Below are positions 24,576-33,787 of a stretch of DNA of 43,877 nucleotides, piece after piece. Location of the stretch: the NCBI RefSeq assembly GCF_030124375.1, contig NZ_JASKLS010000016.1, forward strand, positions 103,167 through 147,043, written 5' to 3'. A program made the translations under genes and the position numbers. The DNA is from Sinorhizobium sp. 6-70. Its GTDB lineage: Bacteria; Pseudomonadota; Alphaproteobacteria; Rhizobiales; Rhizobiaceae. The notes below the pieces were generated by a model. That model was not told the origin of the DNA. It did no database searches and saw nothing but the letters and a program-made list of their open reading frames with translations. How positions within the stretch are numbered: position 1 is the first letter of the stretch; the number at the start of each line of letters is the position of its first letter.

Positions 24576-24590
24576 GCGAAGAAATAAAAA
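24576..24590 (-). promoter_or_regulatory. Second copy of the kdp promoter motif
   Basis: The plus strand reads GCGAAGAAATAAAAA, differing at one base from 23845-23859. It lies 148 bp before the small membrane ORF starting at 24428, in the same orientation relative to it as the first copy is to kdp. Confidence 0.4.
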
Positions 24591-24945
24591 TGTCATAAGT
24601 ATTCTTGGGAGGCTTCGGAGGATCGGCACCTACAGCTACGTCCTTATTCGACTTCGCCCGCATCAAATCGCTGCTTGTATCTGCACGGAGAACACCACAT
24701 GCAGATTGAGCGGCGCAATGCTTTTGGGGACGGGCACCGAGTCCGCCTTCCGAAGGGGATGGCAGGAGCCCAGTGCGAACTGGGGCTTAGCTAGCATCGG
24801 CCGCGGCGTTTCCGCGCCAGCACGAGAATATCGACCGTGTCTCGACCCCGGACGCAATTGTTGGCTGCTGCAGATCGAGTTGCCGGGCCGAGACCGCGAT
24901 CCCCTCAGGAACCGTCGATTTCGGCTGGCCATTTTTCTTAAGGGA
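24591..24945. other. Intergenic stretch without a recognisable gene
   Basis: Read on both strands, this 355-bp stretch shows only frames with no membrane, domain or ribosome-site support. It may be decayed sequence at the edge of the kdp block, next to the conserved permease gene. Confidence 0.5.
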
Positions 24946-26124
24946 TCACTTTACGGATATGTCCGCTCGCGAGATGTGATCGACGGTCGGCGGCTCGGGC
25001 TGCGTTGTCACCTCGTGCAGCCATTCGCGCCAGATGGCGACGAGCAGCGCCATCAGCACCGGCCCGACGAACAGGCCGAGGAAGCCCATCGTTTTCACGC
25101 CGCCGATCAGGCCGAAGAATGTCGGCAGGAAAGGCAGCTTGATCGGTCCGCCGACGAGCTTTGGCCTCAGCGTCTTGTCGACGATGAAAAGCTCGGTCGT
25201 GCCCCAGGCGAAGAGGGCGACGCCCTGCACCGGCGAGCCGCTTGCAACCAGATAGATCGACACCAGGGTAAAGCAGAGCGGCGCGCCTCCGGGTACCAGC
25301 GCCATGATGCCGGTGATGATGCCGAGTGTTACCGGTGACGGCACGCCGGCCAGCCAATAGGCCACGCCGAGAACAATGCCTTCGCCGATCGCGATGATGC
25401 CCATGCCGGTCACCGTCGAGCTGATGGTCAGCGGCACGACGCGGGACAGACGTTCCCAGCGCATCGGAAAGATCCGCTCGCCGAGATGGTCGAGTTGCTT
25501 CGAGAAGGACTGGCCGTCGCGATAGACGAAGAACAGCGTGATCAGCATGAAGAGCAGTGTCAGGAAGGACTGGAAGGCGGATGCGCCGACCACCAGCACG
25601 CCGCGATAGATATTGCCTATATTGGAGCCGCTGACGAGTTGCACCAGCTCGCCGAGCGCCCCCGGATGGCCGATATATTTGACCCATTGCTCGCCGAGCC
25701 AGGCGCCCGCAATCGGAATCGTCGTCAGCCAGGCGGGCACCGATGCACCATTGGCATTGGTCTCGACCGCCCAGACCAGCCAGTCGCGCACTTCGTCGAC
25801 CGCATAGGCCGCGGCCAGCGAGATCGGGACGACGATGAAGGCGATCACGGAGGTGATGGCGATCGTTGCGGCAAGCGTGCGGTTACCGTTGACCGCCTGC
25901 AGCAGCCATCGATAGATCGGCCAGCTGGCAAAGCCGATGACGACGGCGGCGAGCACCGGCACGACGAAACCGTGGAAGAAATAGACCCCTGCCAGCAGAA
26001 CGAGGACGAGCAGCCAGCGAGCGGCCGAGATCGGCAGGACAAGGGCAGAGCGTGAATGGGCCGGCTGCCCGAAGAGCCGCGGCTCCGCGGGAAGGTTTTC
26101 TCGTTCACGATTGCCCAATTGCAC
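24946..26124 (-). CDS. AI-2E family transporter (PerM-like permease)
   Basis: This is an inner-membrane protein of the AI-2E/PerM/UPF0118 family, 392 residues, with about eight membrane helices. The conserved central region FLTLLFMLITLFFVYRDGQS and the C-terminal PFLPTFFGLIGGVKTMGFLG then LFVGPVLMALL are typical. Despite the name, most members are not shown to carry autoinducer-2; some act as sodium/proton antiporters. The start is a GTG at 26124 with GGAGG 7 bases before it; the ATG that overlaps the site is out of frame. It lies 142 bp after the MFS gene on the same strand. Confidence 0.87.
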   Translation of the reverse strand: MQLGNRERENLPAEPRLFGQPAHSRSALVLPISAARWLLVLVLLAGVYFFHGFVVPVLAAVVIGFASWPIYRWLLQAVNGNRTLAATIAITSVIAFIVVPISLAAAYAVDEVRDWLVWAVETNANGASVPAWLTTIPIAGAWLGEQWVKYIGHPGALGELVQLVSGSNIGNIYRGVLVVGASAFQSFLTLLFMLITLFFVYRDGQSFSKQLDHLGERIFPMRWERLSRVVPLTISSTVTGMGIIAIGEGIVLGVAYWLAGVPSPVTLGIITGIMALVPGGAPLCFTLVSIYLVASGSPVQGVALFAWGTTELFIVDKTLRPKLVGGPIKLPFLPTFFGLIGGVKTMGFLGLFVGPVLMALLVAIWREWLHEVTTQPEPPTVDHISRADISVK

Positions 26125-26266
26125 CTGTCATCCTCCGTCTTTTAGAAACTTTACAACAAAGCCGAGACCTTGCCAGCCCATCTGCGGCGTTGACACTCAG
26201 TTTCCGATGGGAGGCCGACCGCCGCGGACGTTAGCGGCGGGACATGACAGGGAAATTTAGGCGGAC

Positions 26267-27505
26267 TCAAGATTGTTCCGCAAATTTGGACCGATTGGCT
26301 CTCGCAAGCTGATGTGCCCGCCGCGTTCTGCGATCGACGAGGACCGAGACGAAGAAGATGGCAAAGCCGGCAAGACCGAGAATGGCGCCGACGAGCCCGG
26401 TGGAGGTCCAACCGCAACCGGCGGCGATCGACAAGCCGCCGAGCCAGGCGCCGAGCGCATTGGCGAGGTTGAAGGCGGAGTGGCTGAGGGCCGCGGCGAG
26501 CGTCTGCGCCTTGCCCGCCACGTCCATCAGACGCGTCTGCACGCCGGGCACGACGGCAAAGCCGCCGCCGATGAAGAGCACGTTGATGATCGCTATCCAC
26601 GGGTTGGTCATGGTGAAATAGAACAGCACGTAGGCGAAGATGTTGAAGGCGATCGCAATCCCGATCGCCGGCAGCAACGACCAGTCGGCGAGCCTCGAGC
26701 CGACGATGTTGCCGAGTATCATCCCGGCGCCGAAGACGGACAGCATGATCGGCACATTGGTAAGCGAGACGCCCGCCACTTCGGTCAGCGCCGGCGTGAT
26801 GTAGCTGAAGACTGCGAACATGCCGCCGCAGCCGATGGCACAAATGCCGAGCATCGGCCAGACCTGCAATTTTCGGAGCGCGCCGAGCTCGCGCAACGGT
26901 GTTGCCTGCGGGTCGCCCTTGTCTCGCGGAACGTGGATCCAGACAAGGACCACTGTCAGCAGGCTGACGCCGCCGACGATGGCGAAGGCGGTCCGCCAAC
27001 CGAGTGCCTGCCCAAACCACGCGGCGACCGGCGTGCCGAAGAGTGTGGCAATCGTCAGGCCCATCATCACCCGGCCGATCGCCCGCGCCCGCTGGTTCGG
27101 TGCAGCGAGGCCGGCCGCGACGAGTGCCGCAATGCCAAAATAGGCGCCATGCGGCAGCCCGGCGAGGAAACGCGCCGCGACCAGCGTGTAAAAATCCGGA
27201 GCCACCGCGCTTGCAAAGTTGCCGAGTGCGAACAGCGTCATCAGGACGAGAAGAGCGTGAAAGCGGGCAAAGCGGGCGGCGAGGACGGCGATCAACGGCG
27301 CCCCCGCCACCACACCCAAGGCATAGGCGCTGATCACGGCGCCGGCCTCCGGCACAGAGACGGCGACGTCTTCGGCGACCTGGGGCAAAAGCCCCATGAT
27401 TGCAAATTCACCCGTGCCAATGCCGAACCCGCCGACGGCGAGAGCAATCTCGGCGGCGGAAACGCGGCTGCGGGGCGCGGCAATGGGCAGGACGTCGTCG
27501 GACAT
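26267..27505 (-). CDS. MFS exporter of the DHA1 (AraJ/YdhP-like) group
   Basis: This is a twelve-helix inner-membrane drug/proton or sugar efflux transporter, 412 residues from ATG 27505. The region GIGTGEFAIMGLLPQVAEDV after the first helix and LPHGAYFGIAALVAAGLA are hallmarks of the AraJ/YdhP/PbuE subgroup of arabinose- and nucleoside-like exporters. The start was chosen because AAGG stands 7 bases before it. It is divergent from fadD. The substrate cannot be predicted. Confidence 0.88.
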   Translation of the reverse strand: MSDDVLPIAAPRSRVSAAEIALAVGGFGIGTGEFAIMGLLPQVAEDVAVSVPEAGAVISAYALGVVAGAPLIAVLAARFARFHALLVLMTLFALGNFASAVAPDFYTLVAARFLAGLPHGAYFGIAALVAAGLAAPNQRARAIGRVMMGLTIATLFGTPVAAWFGQALGWRTAFAIVGGVSLLTVVLVWIHVPRDKGDPQATPLRELGALRKLQVWPMLGICAIGCGGMFAVFSYITPALTEVAGVSLTNVPIMLSVFGAGMILGNIVGSRLADWSLLPAIGIAIAFNIFAYVLFYFTMTNPWIAIINVLFIGGGFAVVPGVQTRLMDVAGKAQTLAAALSHSAFNLANALGAWLGGLSIAAGCGWTSTGLVGAILGLAGFAIFFVSVLVDRRTRRAHQLARANRSKFAEQS

Positions 27506-27706
27506 GGAACAGCCTTGCTGCGACACTTCGGCCGCTGCTCAAAAATCGATATGTGGAAATGCCGCGAACGGCGTGGCACGAACGATGCCGAGGGAGAATT
27601 ATGCTGCGATGCACTATAGATTGTTTGCCAACGATCGCAAGGAGTTATGCTGGAGCGCCGATCAAAATCTCGTACATTCTGCCGGTTTGTCGTACAGCGC
27701 CCATTA

Positions 27707-27722
27707 TTGACGTTTACGTCAA
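27707..27722. promoter_or_regulatory. Operator-like palindrome in the fadD promoter
   Basis: TTGACG TTTA CGTCAA is a perfect 6-bp inverted repeat, followed by TATAAT at 27728. Its first 12 bases equal those of the site before the nitronate monooxygenase gene. TTGACG could serve as the -35 box, so a bound repressor would block the promoter. It lies in the 347-bp gap between the MFS gene and fadD, where I see no other gene. Confidence 0.55.
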
Positions 27723-27852
27723 AGTCATATAATCGGATTCCCGGCTTGAAGAGAGGCTGCAAAAGTTTCATCTTCGACGGAGAGGAAGATCGGGAGGGAT
27801 TTTTCTTCGCCGTGAGCACGGCCGGTCAATGGCGACCAGAGGGAGAGAGGTC

Positions 27853-29553
27853 ATGGCGGAAGCAAGCACGCAGCAGGCGGGTTCCAACGCGGGAAAAATC
27901 TGGCTGAAATCCTATCCGCCCGGCGTGCCAGCCGAAATCGGCCCCCTGCCCTATCGCTCCATCGGCGAGTTCTTCGACCACGCGGTCGCGCAATATTCCT
28001 GGCGTCCGGCGTTCACTTGCATGGGCAAATCGCTCCGTTTCTCCGATCTCAACGCGCGGTCGGCCGCGATCGGCGCATGGCTGCAATCGCTCGGCCTCAA
28101 GAAGGGCGATCGCGTTGCCGTGATGATGCCGAACATTCTGCAGAACCCGGTGATCGTCTACGGCATCCTGCGTGCCGGGCTGACGGTGGTCAACGTCAAC
28201 CCGCTCTATACGCCGCGCGAGCTCGAGCATCAGCTCGTCGATGCGGGCGCCAAGGCGATCTTCGTGCTCGAGAACTTTGCCCACACGGTCGAGCAAGTCC
28301 TCGCCCGCACATCAATCAAACATGTGGTGGTCGCCAGCATGGGCGACATGCTCGGGGTCAAGGGAGCGATCGTCAATCTCGTCGTGCGGCGCGTCAAGAA
28401 GCTCGTGCCGGCCTGGTCGATCCCCGGACACCTCTCCTTCAGGACCGCGCTTGCCAAGGGCACGAAACAGACCCTCACGAAGCCTCATGTGGCGCCATCA
28501 GATGTCGCTTTCCTGCAATATACCGGCGGCACCACCGGCGTCTCCAAGGGCGCCACCCTCACCCATGCGAACCTGCTGTCCAACATGGCGCAGATGGAGC
28601 TGTGGCTGGAAACCGCCTTCCGGCGCAAGGCGCGCCCGGAAAACCTCACCTTCATGTGCGCGCTGCCGCTCTATCATATCTTCGCGCTTACGGTGAATTC
28701 GCTGATGGGCCTCTCGACGGGCGGCAACAACATCTTGATCCCCAATCCGCGCGACATTCCGGCTTTCGTCAAGGAACTCGGCAAGTACCGGACGAACATC
28801 TTCCCCGGCCTCAACACGTTGTTCAACGCACTGATGAACAACGCCGAATTCAAGAAGCTCGACTTTTCCTCGCTGGTGCTGACCTTCGGCGGCGGCATGG
28901 CCGTGCAGCGGCCCGTGGCCGAGCGTTGGCTGGCGGTGACCGGCTGCCCGATCCATGAAGGCTACGGGCTTTCCGAAACCTCTCCGGTCGCCACCGCCAA
29001 CCGGCTCGACACGGGCGATTTCACCGGCACGATCGGCATGCCGCTCCCCTCCACCGAGGTCGAGATTCGCGATGACGCAGGCAACACGCTTCCGGTCGGC
29101 GAAATCGGCGAAATCTGCATCCGCGGTCCGCAGGTCATGGCCGGCTACTGGCAGCGGCCGGACGAAACGGACAAGGCGATCTCGCCGGACGGCTTCTTCC
29201 GCACCGGCGACATCGGCTTCATGAATGCCGAGGGGCTGACGAAAATCGTCGACCGCAAGAAGGACATGATCCTCGTTTCCGGCTTCAATGTTTTCCCGAA
29301 CGAGATCGAAGAGGTCGCGGTAACGCACCCGGGTATCCTCGAATGCGCCGCCATCGGGATCGCCGATCCGCATTCCGGCGAGGCCGTGAAGCTTTTCGTC
29401 GTGCGCAAGGATCCGGACCTCACCGAAGAGGACGTCAAGCGCCACTGCGCCGCCAACCTCACCAACTACAAGCGGCCGAGATACGTGGAATTCCGCACCG
29501 AGTTGCCGAAGTCGAATGTCGGCAAGATCCTGCGCAAGGATTTGCGCGGTTAG
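27853..29553 (+). CDS. fadD: Long-chain fatty-acid--CoA ligase FadD
   Basis: This enzyme activates fatty acids with ATP and CoA at the inner face of the membrane for beta-oxidation. It has 566 residues from ATG 27853, which follows GGAGAGAGG; an upstream in-frame ATG at 27829 lacks such a site. The adenylate-forming motifs are YTGGTTGVSKGA, GYGLSETSP, DGFFRTGDIG and DRKKDMILVSGFNVFPNEIE, with a catalytic lysine in the SNVGKILRK end. In S. meliloti, fadD loss alters swarming and nodulation (from the literature). A palindromic operator precedes it and an insertion sequence follows it. Confidence 0.94.
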   Translation: MAEASTQQAGSNAGKIWLKSYPPGVPAEIGPLPYRSIGEFFDHAVAQYSWRPAFTCMGKSLRFSDLNARSAAIGAWLQSLGLKKGDRVAVMMPNILQNPVIVYGILRAGLTVVNVNPLYTPRELEHQLVDAGAKAIFVLENFAHTVEQVLARTSIKHVVVASMGDMLGVKGAIVNLVVRRVKKLVPAWSIPGHLSFRTALAKGTKQTLTKPHVAPSDVAFLQYTGGTTGVSKGATLTHANLLSNMAQMELWLETAFRRKARPENLTFMCALPLYHIFALTVNSLMGLSTGGNNILIPNPRDIPAFVKELGKYRTNIFPGLNTLFNALMNNAEFKKLDFSSLVLTFGGGMAVQRPVAERWLAVTGCPIHEGYGLSETSPVATANRLDTGDFTGTIGMPLPSTEVEIRDDAGNTLPVGEIGEICIRGPQVMAGYWQRPDETDKAISPDGFFRTGDIGFMNAEGLTKIVDRKKDMILVSGFNVFPNEIEEVAVTHPGILECAAIGIADPHSGEAVKLFVVRKDPDLTEEDVKRHCAANLTNYKRPRYVEFRTELPKSNVGKILRKDLRG

Positions 29554-29578
29554 ACCCCGTTCGCCACAAAAGCCGCGA

Positions 29579-29712
29579 AGCCCCCTCATCCGGCCTGCCG
29601 GCCACCTTCTCCCCGCAGGCGGGGCGAAGGGGATCTGCCGCAGCCGCCTCGCTCTATAATTCCCTGAAAAGTACGCCGCACGTCCCCTCTCCCCGCCTGC
29701 GGGGAGAGGGGA
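29579..29712. repeat. Rhizobial intergenic hairpin repeat after fadD
   Basis: Two hairpins are present. The first has TTCTCCCCGC facing GCGGGGCGAA (near 29610-29631). The second is a perfect 14-bp repeat, TCCCCTCTCCCCGC (29683-29696) and its complement (29699-29712). The CCCCTCATCCGGCCTGCCGG opening is a repeat seen often between rhizobial genes (from memory). The insertion sequence begins 20 bp further on. Confidence 0.7.
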
Positions 29713-29731
29713 TTGGGTGTCCGAACCGGGT

Positions 29732-30924
29732 AGATAGGTAACAGAACGGACCGTTTACATAGGTGACAGTTCTCTGAATGCCGGGAGGAACCGGCGATGG
29801 TTTGGAGAGAGACTGGCATCATGGACGAGCGGCTGAAATTTGTTGCTGCGTGTTTGTCTGGCGAGGAGACGATGGCGGCGCTGTGCCGGCTCTACGGGAT
29901 TTCGCGCAAGTGTGGTTACAAATGGCTGGGGCGCTACAAGGCGCACGGGGCCGACGGTCTGCACGATCTGCCGCGGGCGCCGCTGCACCCCGGGCGGGCG
30001 ACGGCGGCCGGTCTGGTGGAGCGGATCGTCGCCGAGAAAGAGACGCATCCGCTGTGGGGTCCGAAGAAGATCGTCGCCCGGTTGAACCGGCTGCATCCGG
30101 AGGTTCCGTGGCCGGTGGCCTCGACGGTGGGCGAGATTTTGAAGCGGCACGGCCTGGTGGGGCGGCGGCCGGCGCGCTGGAAGGCGTGCGGCACCGGCCC
30201 GTTTTCCGAGCCGGAGGCGCCCAACGCGCTGTGGACGGCCGATCACAAGGGCTGGTTCCGGCTGGGTGACAGGAGCCGCTGCGAACCCCTGACGGTGATG
30301 GACGCCAAAAGCCGCTACATGCTGGGGCTTGCGGCGGTGAGTTCGACCGGTGAGAGCGAAGCCTGGCCGGTGTTCGAGCGGCTGTTTGGCGAGTTCGGGC
30401 TGCCGCAGCGGCTGCGCAGCGACAATGGCCCGCCTTTTGCCAGCGCCGGTGTCACCGGGCTGACGCCGCTTTCGGTGCGCTTCATCAAGCTCGGCATCAC
30501 GCTGGAGCGGATCGCCCCCGGCAAGCCGCAGCAGAACGGCCGCCACGAGCGCTTCCATCTCACGATGATGCCGCTGGCCAAGGCGGCGCGGGCCGATCGT
30601 GACGAGCAGCAGCGGGCCTTCGACGCCTTCCGGACCGAATATAACGACGAGCGGCCGCACGAGGCACTCGATCAGACGCCGCCGGCCGAACACTACCAGA
30701 AGAGCCCGCGTCCAATGCCCGACCACTGGCCCGAGCCGGATTATCCCGCCGAGGCCGCAGTCCGGCGGGTGCGCCACAGCGGCGAGATCAAGTGGAACGG
30801 CGACCTGATCTACATCGCCCAGAGCCTCGCCGGCGAGCCGGTGGCCCGGTACCGGGCCCCTTGCTGCTGCATCAACTGCACCGGAATTGTAACCCATGTA
30901 TCCGGTTCAATCTGTTACCCATCT
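29732..30924 (+). mobile_element. IS481-like insertion sequence (about 1.19 kb)
   Basis: The left end AGATAGGTAACAGA and the inverted right end AGATGGGTAACAGA match, and similarity continues inward for about 40 bases (ACATAGGTGACA against ACATGGGTTACA). The ends are imperfect and no clear target duplication was found: the bases outside are GGGT on the left and TTCA on the right. It sits between fadD and pgi and leaves 159 bp before pgi. The imperfect ends and damaged transposase suggest an old, inactive copy. Confidence 0.8.
29797..30924 (+). pseudogene. IS481-family transposase, C-terminus lost
   Basis: The integrase-type transposase starts MVWRETGIMDERLKFVAACL. A helix-turn-helix follows (TMAALCRLYGISRKCGYKWL). 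The catalytic DDE residues lie in ALWTADHKGW, RLRSDNGPPF and QNGRHERFH. Similarity ends near GDLIYIAQSLAGEPVA (about 30846). The usual last 50 or so residues are replaced by a non-family stretch, so a deletion near the right end is likely. No stop codon occurs: the frame stays open through the right end and into pgi. Most transposase motifs are intact, but the product would lack its normal end. Confidence 0.75.
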
Positions 30925-31083
30925 TTCAGTTGGACAGGTGAGGGGCAGACTCCGCGCCGGCATAAACATGAGGGCCGAAGCTCGGGGCGCCGGCTTTTTT
31001 CGCTGCAGTGCACACATGCCCTTGATTTACCGCAAACAAACCGACTAGCTATCGCAGCCAATTTCCGATGCAAGGAGCCTGCG

Positions 31084-32709
31084 ATGAAAGCGCTTGTCGA
31101 AAACCTCAAAGCCACTGCACGCGAGACCAATGCAACCGATATTCGCGCCGCGTTCGCGGCCGACCGGAGCCGCTTCTCCCGCTTCAGCACGACGCTCGGC
31201 GACCTCCTCTTCGACTATTCGAAATGCGCGGTGAACGACCGAATTCTCGATGGGCTCGAAGCGCTCGCCAAGGCGGCGAAGGTCGAAGAGAAGCGGGATG
31301 CCATGTTCCGCGGCGACATCATCAACATCACCGAGGGCCGAGCCGTGCTGCACACGGCGCTCAGGAACCGGAGCAACCGGCCGATCCTCGTCGACGGCAA
31401 GGACGTGATGCCCGATGTCAATGCCGTGCTGGATGCGATGGGCGCCTTTGCCGATGGCATCCGTTCGGGTGCGTTGAAGGGCGCCACCGGCAAGAAGATC
31501 ACCGATGTCATCAACATCGGCATCGGCGGCTCCGACCTCGGCCCGGTGATGGCGACGCTGGCGCTCGCTCCCTTCCACGACGGCCCGCGGCTGCATTTCG
31601 TTTCCAATATCGACGGCGCGCATATCGCCGACACGCTGAAGCTCATCGATCCGGAAACCGCGCTCTTCATCGTCGCCTCGAAGACCTTCACGACAATCGA
31701 AACGATGACCAATGCCGCCACTGCCCGGGCCTTCATCGCCGGCAAGCTCGGGGAGGCGGCAGTCGGCCACCACTTTGCGGCCGTCTCCACCGCACTCGAC
31801 AAGGTCGCTGCCTTCGGTATCGATCGGAAGTGCGTCTTCGGCTTCTGGGACTGGGTCGGCGGACGCTATTCGATCTGGTCGGCGATTGGCCTGCCGCTGA
31901 TGATTGCGATCGGCACTGAGAATTTCGGCCGCTTCCTCGATGGTGGCCACGCCATTGACGAACATTTCCGCAACGCTCCGCTGCGCCAGAACATTCCGAT
32001 GCTGCTGGGCCTCATCGGTTTCTATCACCGCAACGTGCTCGGCTATCCGTCGCGGGCGATCCTGCCTTACGATCAGCGCCTTGCACGCTTTCCGGCCTAT
32101 CTGCAGCAGCTCGACATGGAATCGAACGGCAAGGGCGTCACCATGGACAGCACGCCGGTCGAATTCTCGACCGGGCCGGTTGTCTGGGGCGAACCGGGCA
32201 CCAACGGCCAGCACGCCTTCTACCAGCTCATCCACCAGGGCACCGACATCATCCCGGCCGAGTTCATGATTGCCGCGAACGGTCATGAGAAGGACCTGCG
32301 CCACCAGCACCAGCTGCTGATGGCAAACTGCCTGGCACAATCGGAAGCCCTGATGAAGGGCCGCACCCTTGCCGAAGCCAAGGCGCAGCTCACCTCGAAG
32401 GGCATGGATGACGCGAAGGCCGACAAGATCGCACCGCATCGCGTCTTCACCGGCAACCGGCCGTCTCTCACCATCGTCTACGATCAGCTCGATCCCTTTG
32501 CCCTCGGTCGGCTGATCGCGCTTTACGAGCACCGCGTCTTCGTCGAAGGCGCGCTCTTCAACATCAATTCCTTCGACCAGTGGGGCGTCGAGCTGGGCAA
32601 GGAACTGGCCACGGGCCTTCTTCCGGTCGTCGAAGGCAAGGAAAGCGCCGAGGCGCACGATTCCTCGACCGCCGGCCTTGTTGCTGCCTTACTCAAGGCA
32701 GCGCGCTGA
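31084..32709 (+). CDS. pgi: Glucose-6-phosphate isomerase
   Basis: This enzyme interconverts glucose-6-phosphate and fructose-6-phosphate, linking the fructokinase product to the Entner-Doudoroff and pentose pathways. It has 541 residues in the cytoplasm. Pgi motifs are intact: NIGIGGSDLGPVMATLAL, VASKTFTTIETMTNA, WDWVGGRYSIWSAIGLP and VWGEPGTNGQHAFYQLIHQG. The start at 31084 has AGGAG before it and matches the family N-terminus. The preceding transposase frame is in phase and has no stop, but the ribosome site and homology mark this ATG as the real start. It converges on frk across a terminator. Confidence 0.96.
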   Translation: MKALVENLKATARETNATDIRAAFAADRSRFSRFSTTLGDLLFDYSKCAVNDRILDGLEALAKAAKVEEKRDAMFRGDIINITEGRAVLHTALRNRSNRPILVDGKDVMPDVNAVLDAMGAFADGIRSGALKGATGKKITDVINIGIGGSDLGPVMATLALAPFHDGPRLHFVSNIDGAHIADTLKLIDPETALFIVASKTFTTIETMTNAATARAFIAGKLGEAAVGHHFAAVSTALDKVAAFGIDRKCVFGFWDWVGGRYSIWSAIGLPLMIAIGTENFGRFLDGGHAIDEHFRNAPLRQNIPMLLGLIGFYHRNVLGYPSRAILPYDQRLARFPAYLQQLDMESNGKGVTMDSTPVEFSTGPVVWGEPGTNGQHAFYQLIHQGTDIIPAEFMIAANGHEKDLRHQHQLLMANCLAQSEALMKGRTLAEAKAQLTSKGMDDAKADKIAPHRVFTGNRPSLTIVYDQLDPFALGRLIALYEHRVFVEGALFNINSFDQWGVELGKELATGLLPVVEGKESAEAHDSSTAGLVAALLKAAR

Positions 32710-32717
32710 CCAGAAAA

Positions 32718-32741
32718 AAGGGCGCCAGCGATGGCGCCCTT
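32718..32741. terminator. Bidirectional terminator between pgi and frk
   Basis: GGGCGCCA (32720-32727) pairs with TGGCGCCC (32732-32739) around GCGA, with A-rich sequence on the left and a short T/C stretch on the right. Sitting between convergent genes, it can end both transcripts; the A-run makes it stronger for the minus strand. Confidence 0.75.
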
Positions 32742-32779
32742 CTGCCTTCAGTGCGCCCCGCCGTGGGCGTTCGAAAAAC

Positions 32780-33706
32780 TCAGAGCCCGATTTCGTATTG
32801 CCACGGCGGATTTGCGCCGGCGCGCGAGACTGTAACAGCCGCCGCCCTCGCGCCAAGCGCCAGGGCCTGACGGACCGCCGCATCGCTGAGATCTGCCACC
32901 GCATCCTTGGTCAGCAGGTTGTTGAGCTTCAATGAAGCGAGCACGCCGGCGTCGAACGTGTCGCCGGCGCCGACCGTATCGACAACGGTTACCCGTTCGC
33001 CGGCGACTTCCACCTTGTGGTTCCTCGTATAGCCCACTGCGCCATCCGCGCCCTTGGTGATCAGCACCAGCTTGGGGCCGCGTTTCAGCCATTCGGCGGC
33101 AAGCTCGTCATGGCTGCCTTCCATGCCGAACCAGGCGAGGTCCTCGTCCGAGAACTTGATGATGTCGGACATCGCGGCCATGCGGTTCATGCGGCCAAGA
33201 TGCGCCTCGCGATCCTTGATGAAGCCGGGACGGATGTTCGGGTCAAAGGAGATCACCCGTTTCTCGTGTTCGCGCGCCATCAAGGCCTCGTAGGTCGAGC
33301 CGCATGGCTCGGGGATGAGGCTGATCGCACCGAAATGCAGTGCTTCACAGGAATCGCCGAGCGCCGGGAGATGATCCTTGGTGATCATCCGTCCGGCCGT
33401 GTTCTCGTCAAAGAAGGCATAGCTCGCGTGACCGTCGACCAGTTTCACGAAGGCAAGCGTTGTGTGCAGCGGCAGGGTCGCGCAAGGGCCGAAATCGACG
33501 TTCGCGGCTTTCAGCGTAGCGCGCAGGATATCGCCGAACATGTCGTCGGAGAGGCCGGTGAAGAAGCCGGTGGGAATGCCGAGCCGTCCCAGCGCGATCG
33601 CGGTATTGAAGATCGCGCCGCCGGCATAGGGCGCAAAGGCGCTCTCCCCGGCTGCCGTGTCGCGCGGCAGCATATCGATCAGGGCTTCCCCGCAGCAAAC
33701 GATCAT
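32780..33706 (-). CDS. frk: Fructokinase (PfkB family)
   Basis: The predicted enzyme phosphorylates fructose to fructose-6-phosphate in the cytoplasm. The protein has 308 residues from ATG 33706, which has GGGAGG 7 bases before it; earlier in-frame ATGs overlap that site. Family signatures are GGAIFNTAIALGRLG in the N-terminal half and DTVGAGDTFDAG with the catalytic aspartate near residue 248. It is downstream of pyrE on the same strand and convergent with pgi. Product and location fit metabolism of fructose brought in by the Frc transporter encoded nearby. Confidence 0.92.
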   Translation of the reverse strand: MIVCCGEALIDMLPRDTAAGESAFAPYAGGAIFNTAIALGRLGIPTGFFTGLSDDMFGDILRATLKAANVDFGPCATLPLHTTLAFVKLVDGHASYAFFDENTAGRMITKDHLPALGDSCEALHFGAISLIPEPCGSTYEALMAREHEKRVISFDPNIRPGFIKDREAHLGRMNRMAAMSDIIKFSDEDLAWFGMEGSHDELAAEWLKRGPKLVLITKGADGAVGYTRNHKVEVAGERVTVVDTVGAGDTFDAGVLASLKLNNLLTKDAVADLSDAAVRQALALGARAAAVTVSRAGANPPWQYEIGL

Positions 33707-33787
33707 CGGCATTCCTCCCTTACCGGTCATTCCGTCGATTATTCAATCGATTTAAATCAGATTTCCCGCCAAAGCCAGCGGGAAAGG

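Noticed and set aside
8926..24945. Integrated island using tRNA-Thr as attachment site
   Set aside because: No integrase gene and no second copy of the tRNA 3' end were found by eye.
29719..30936. Target-site duplication of the insertion sequence
   Set aside because: The bases just outside the two ends (GGGT and TTCA) do not match; the ends may have decayed or the borders are slightly off.
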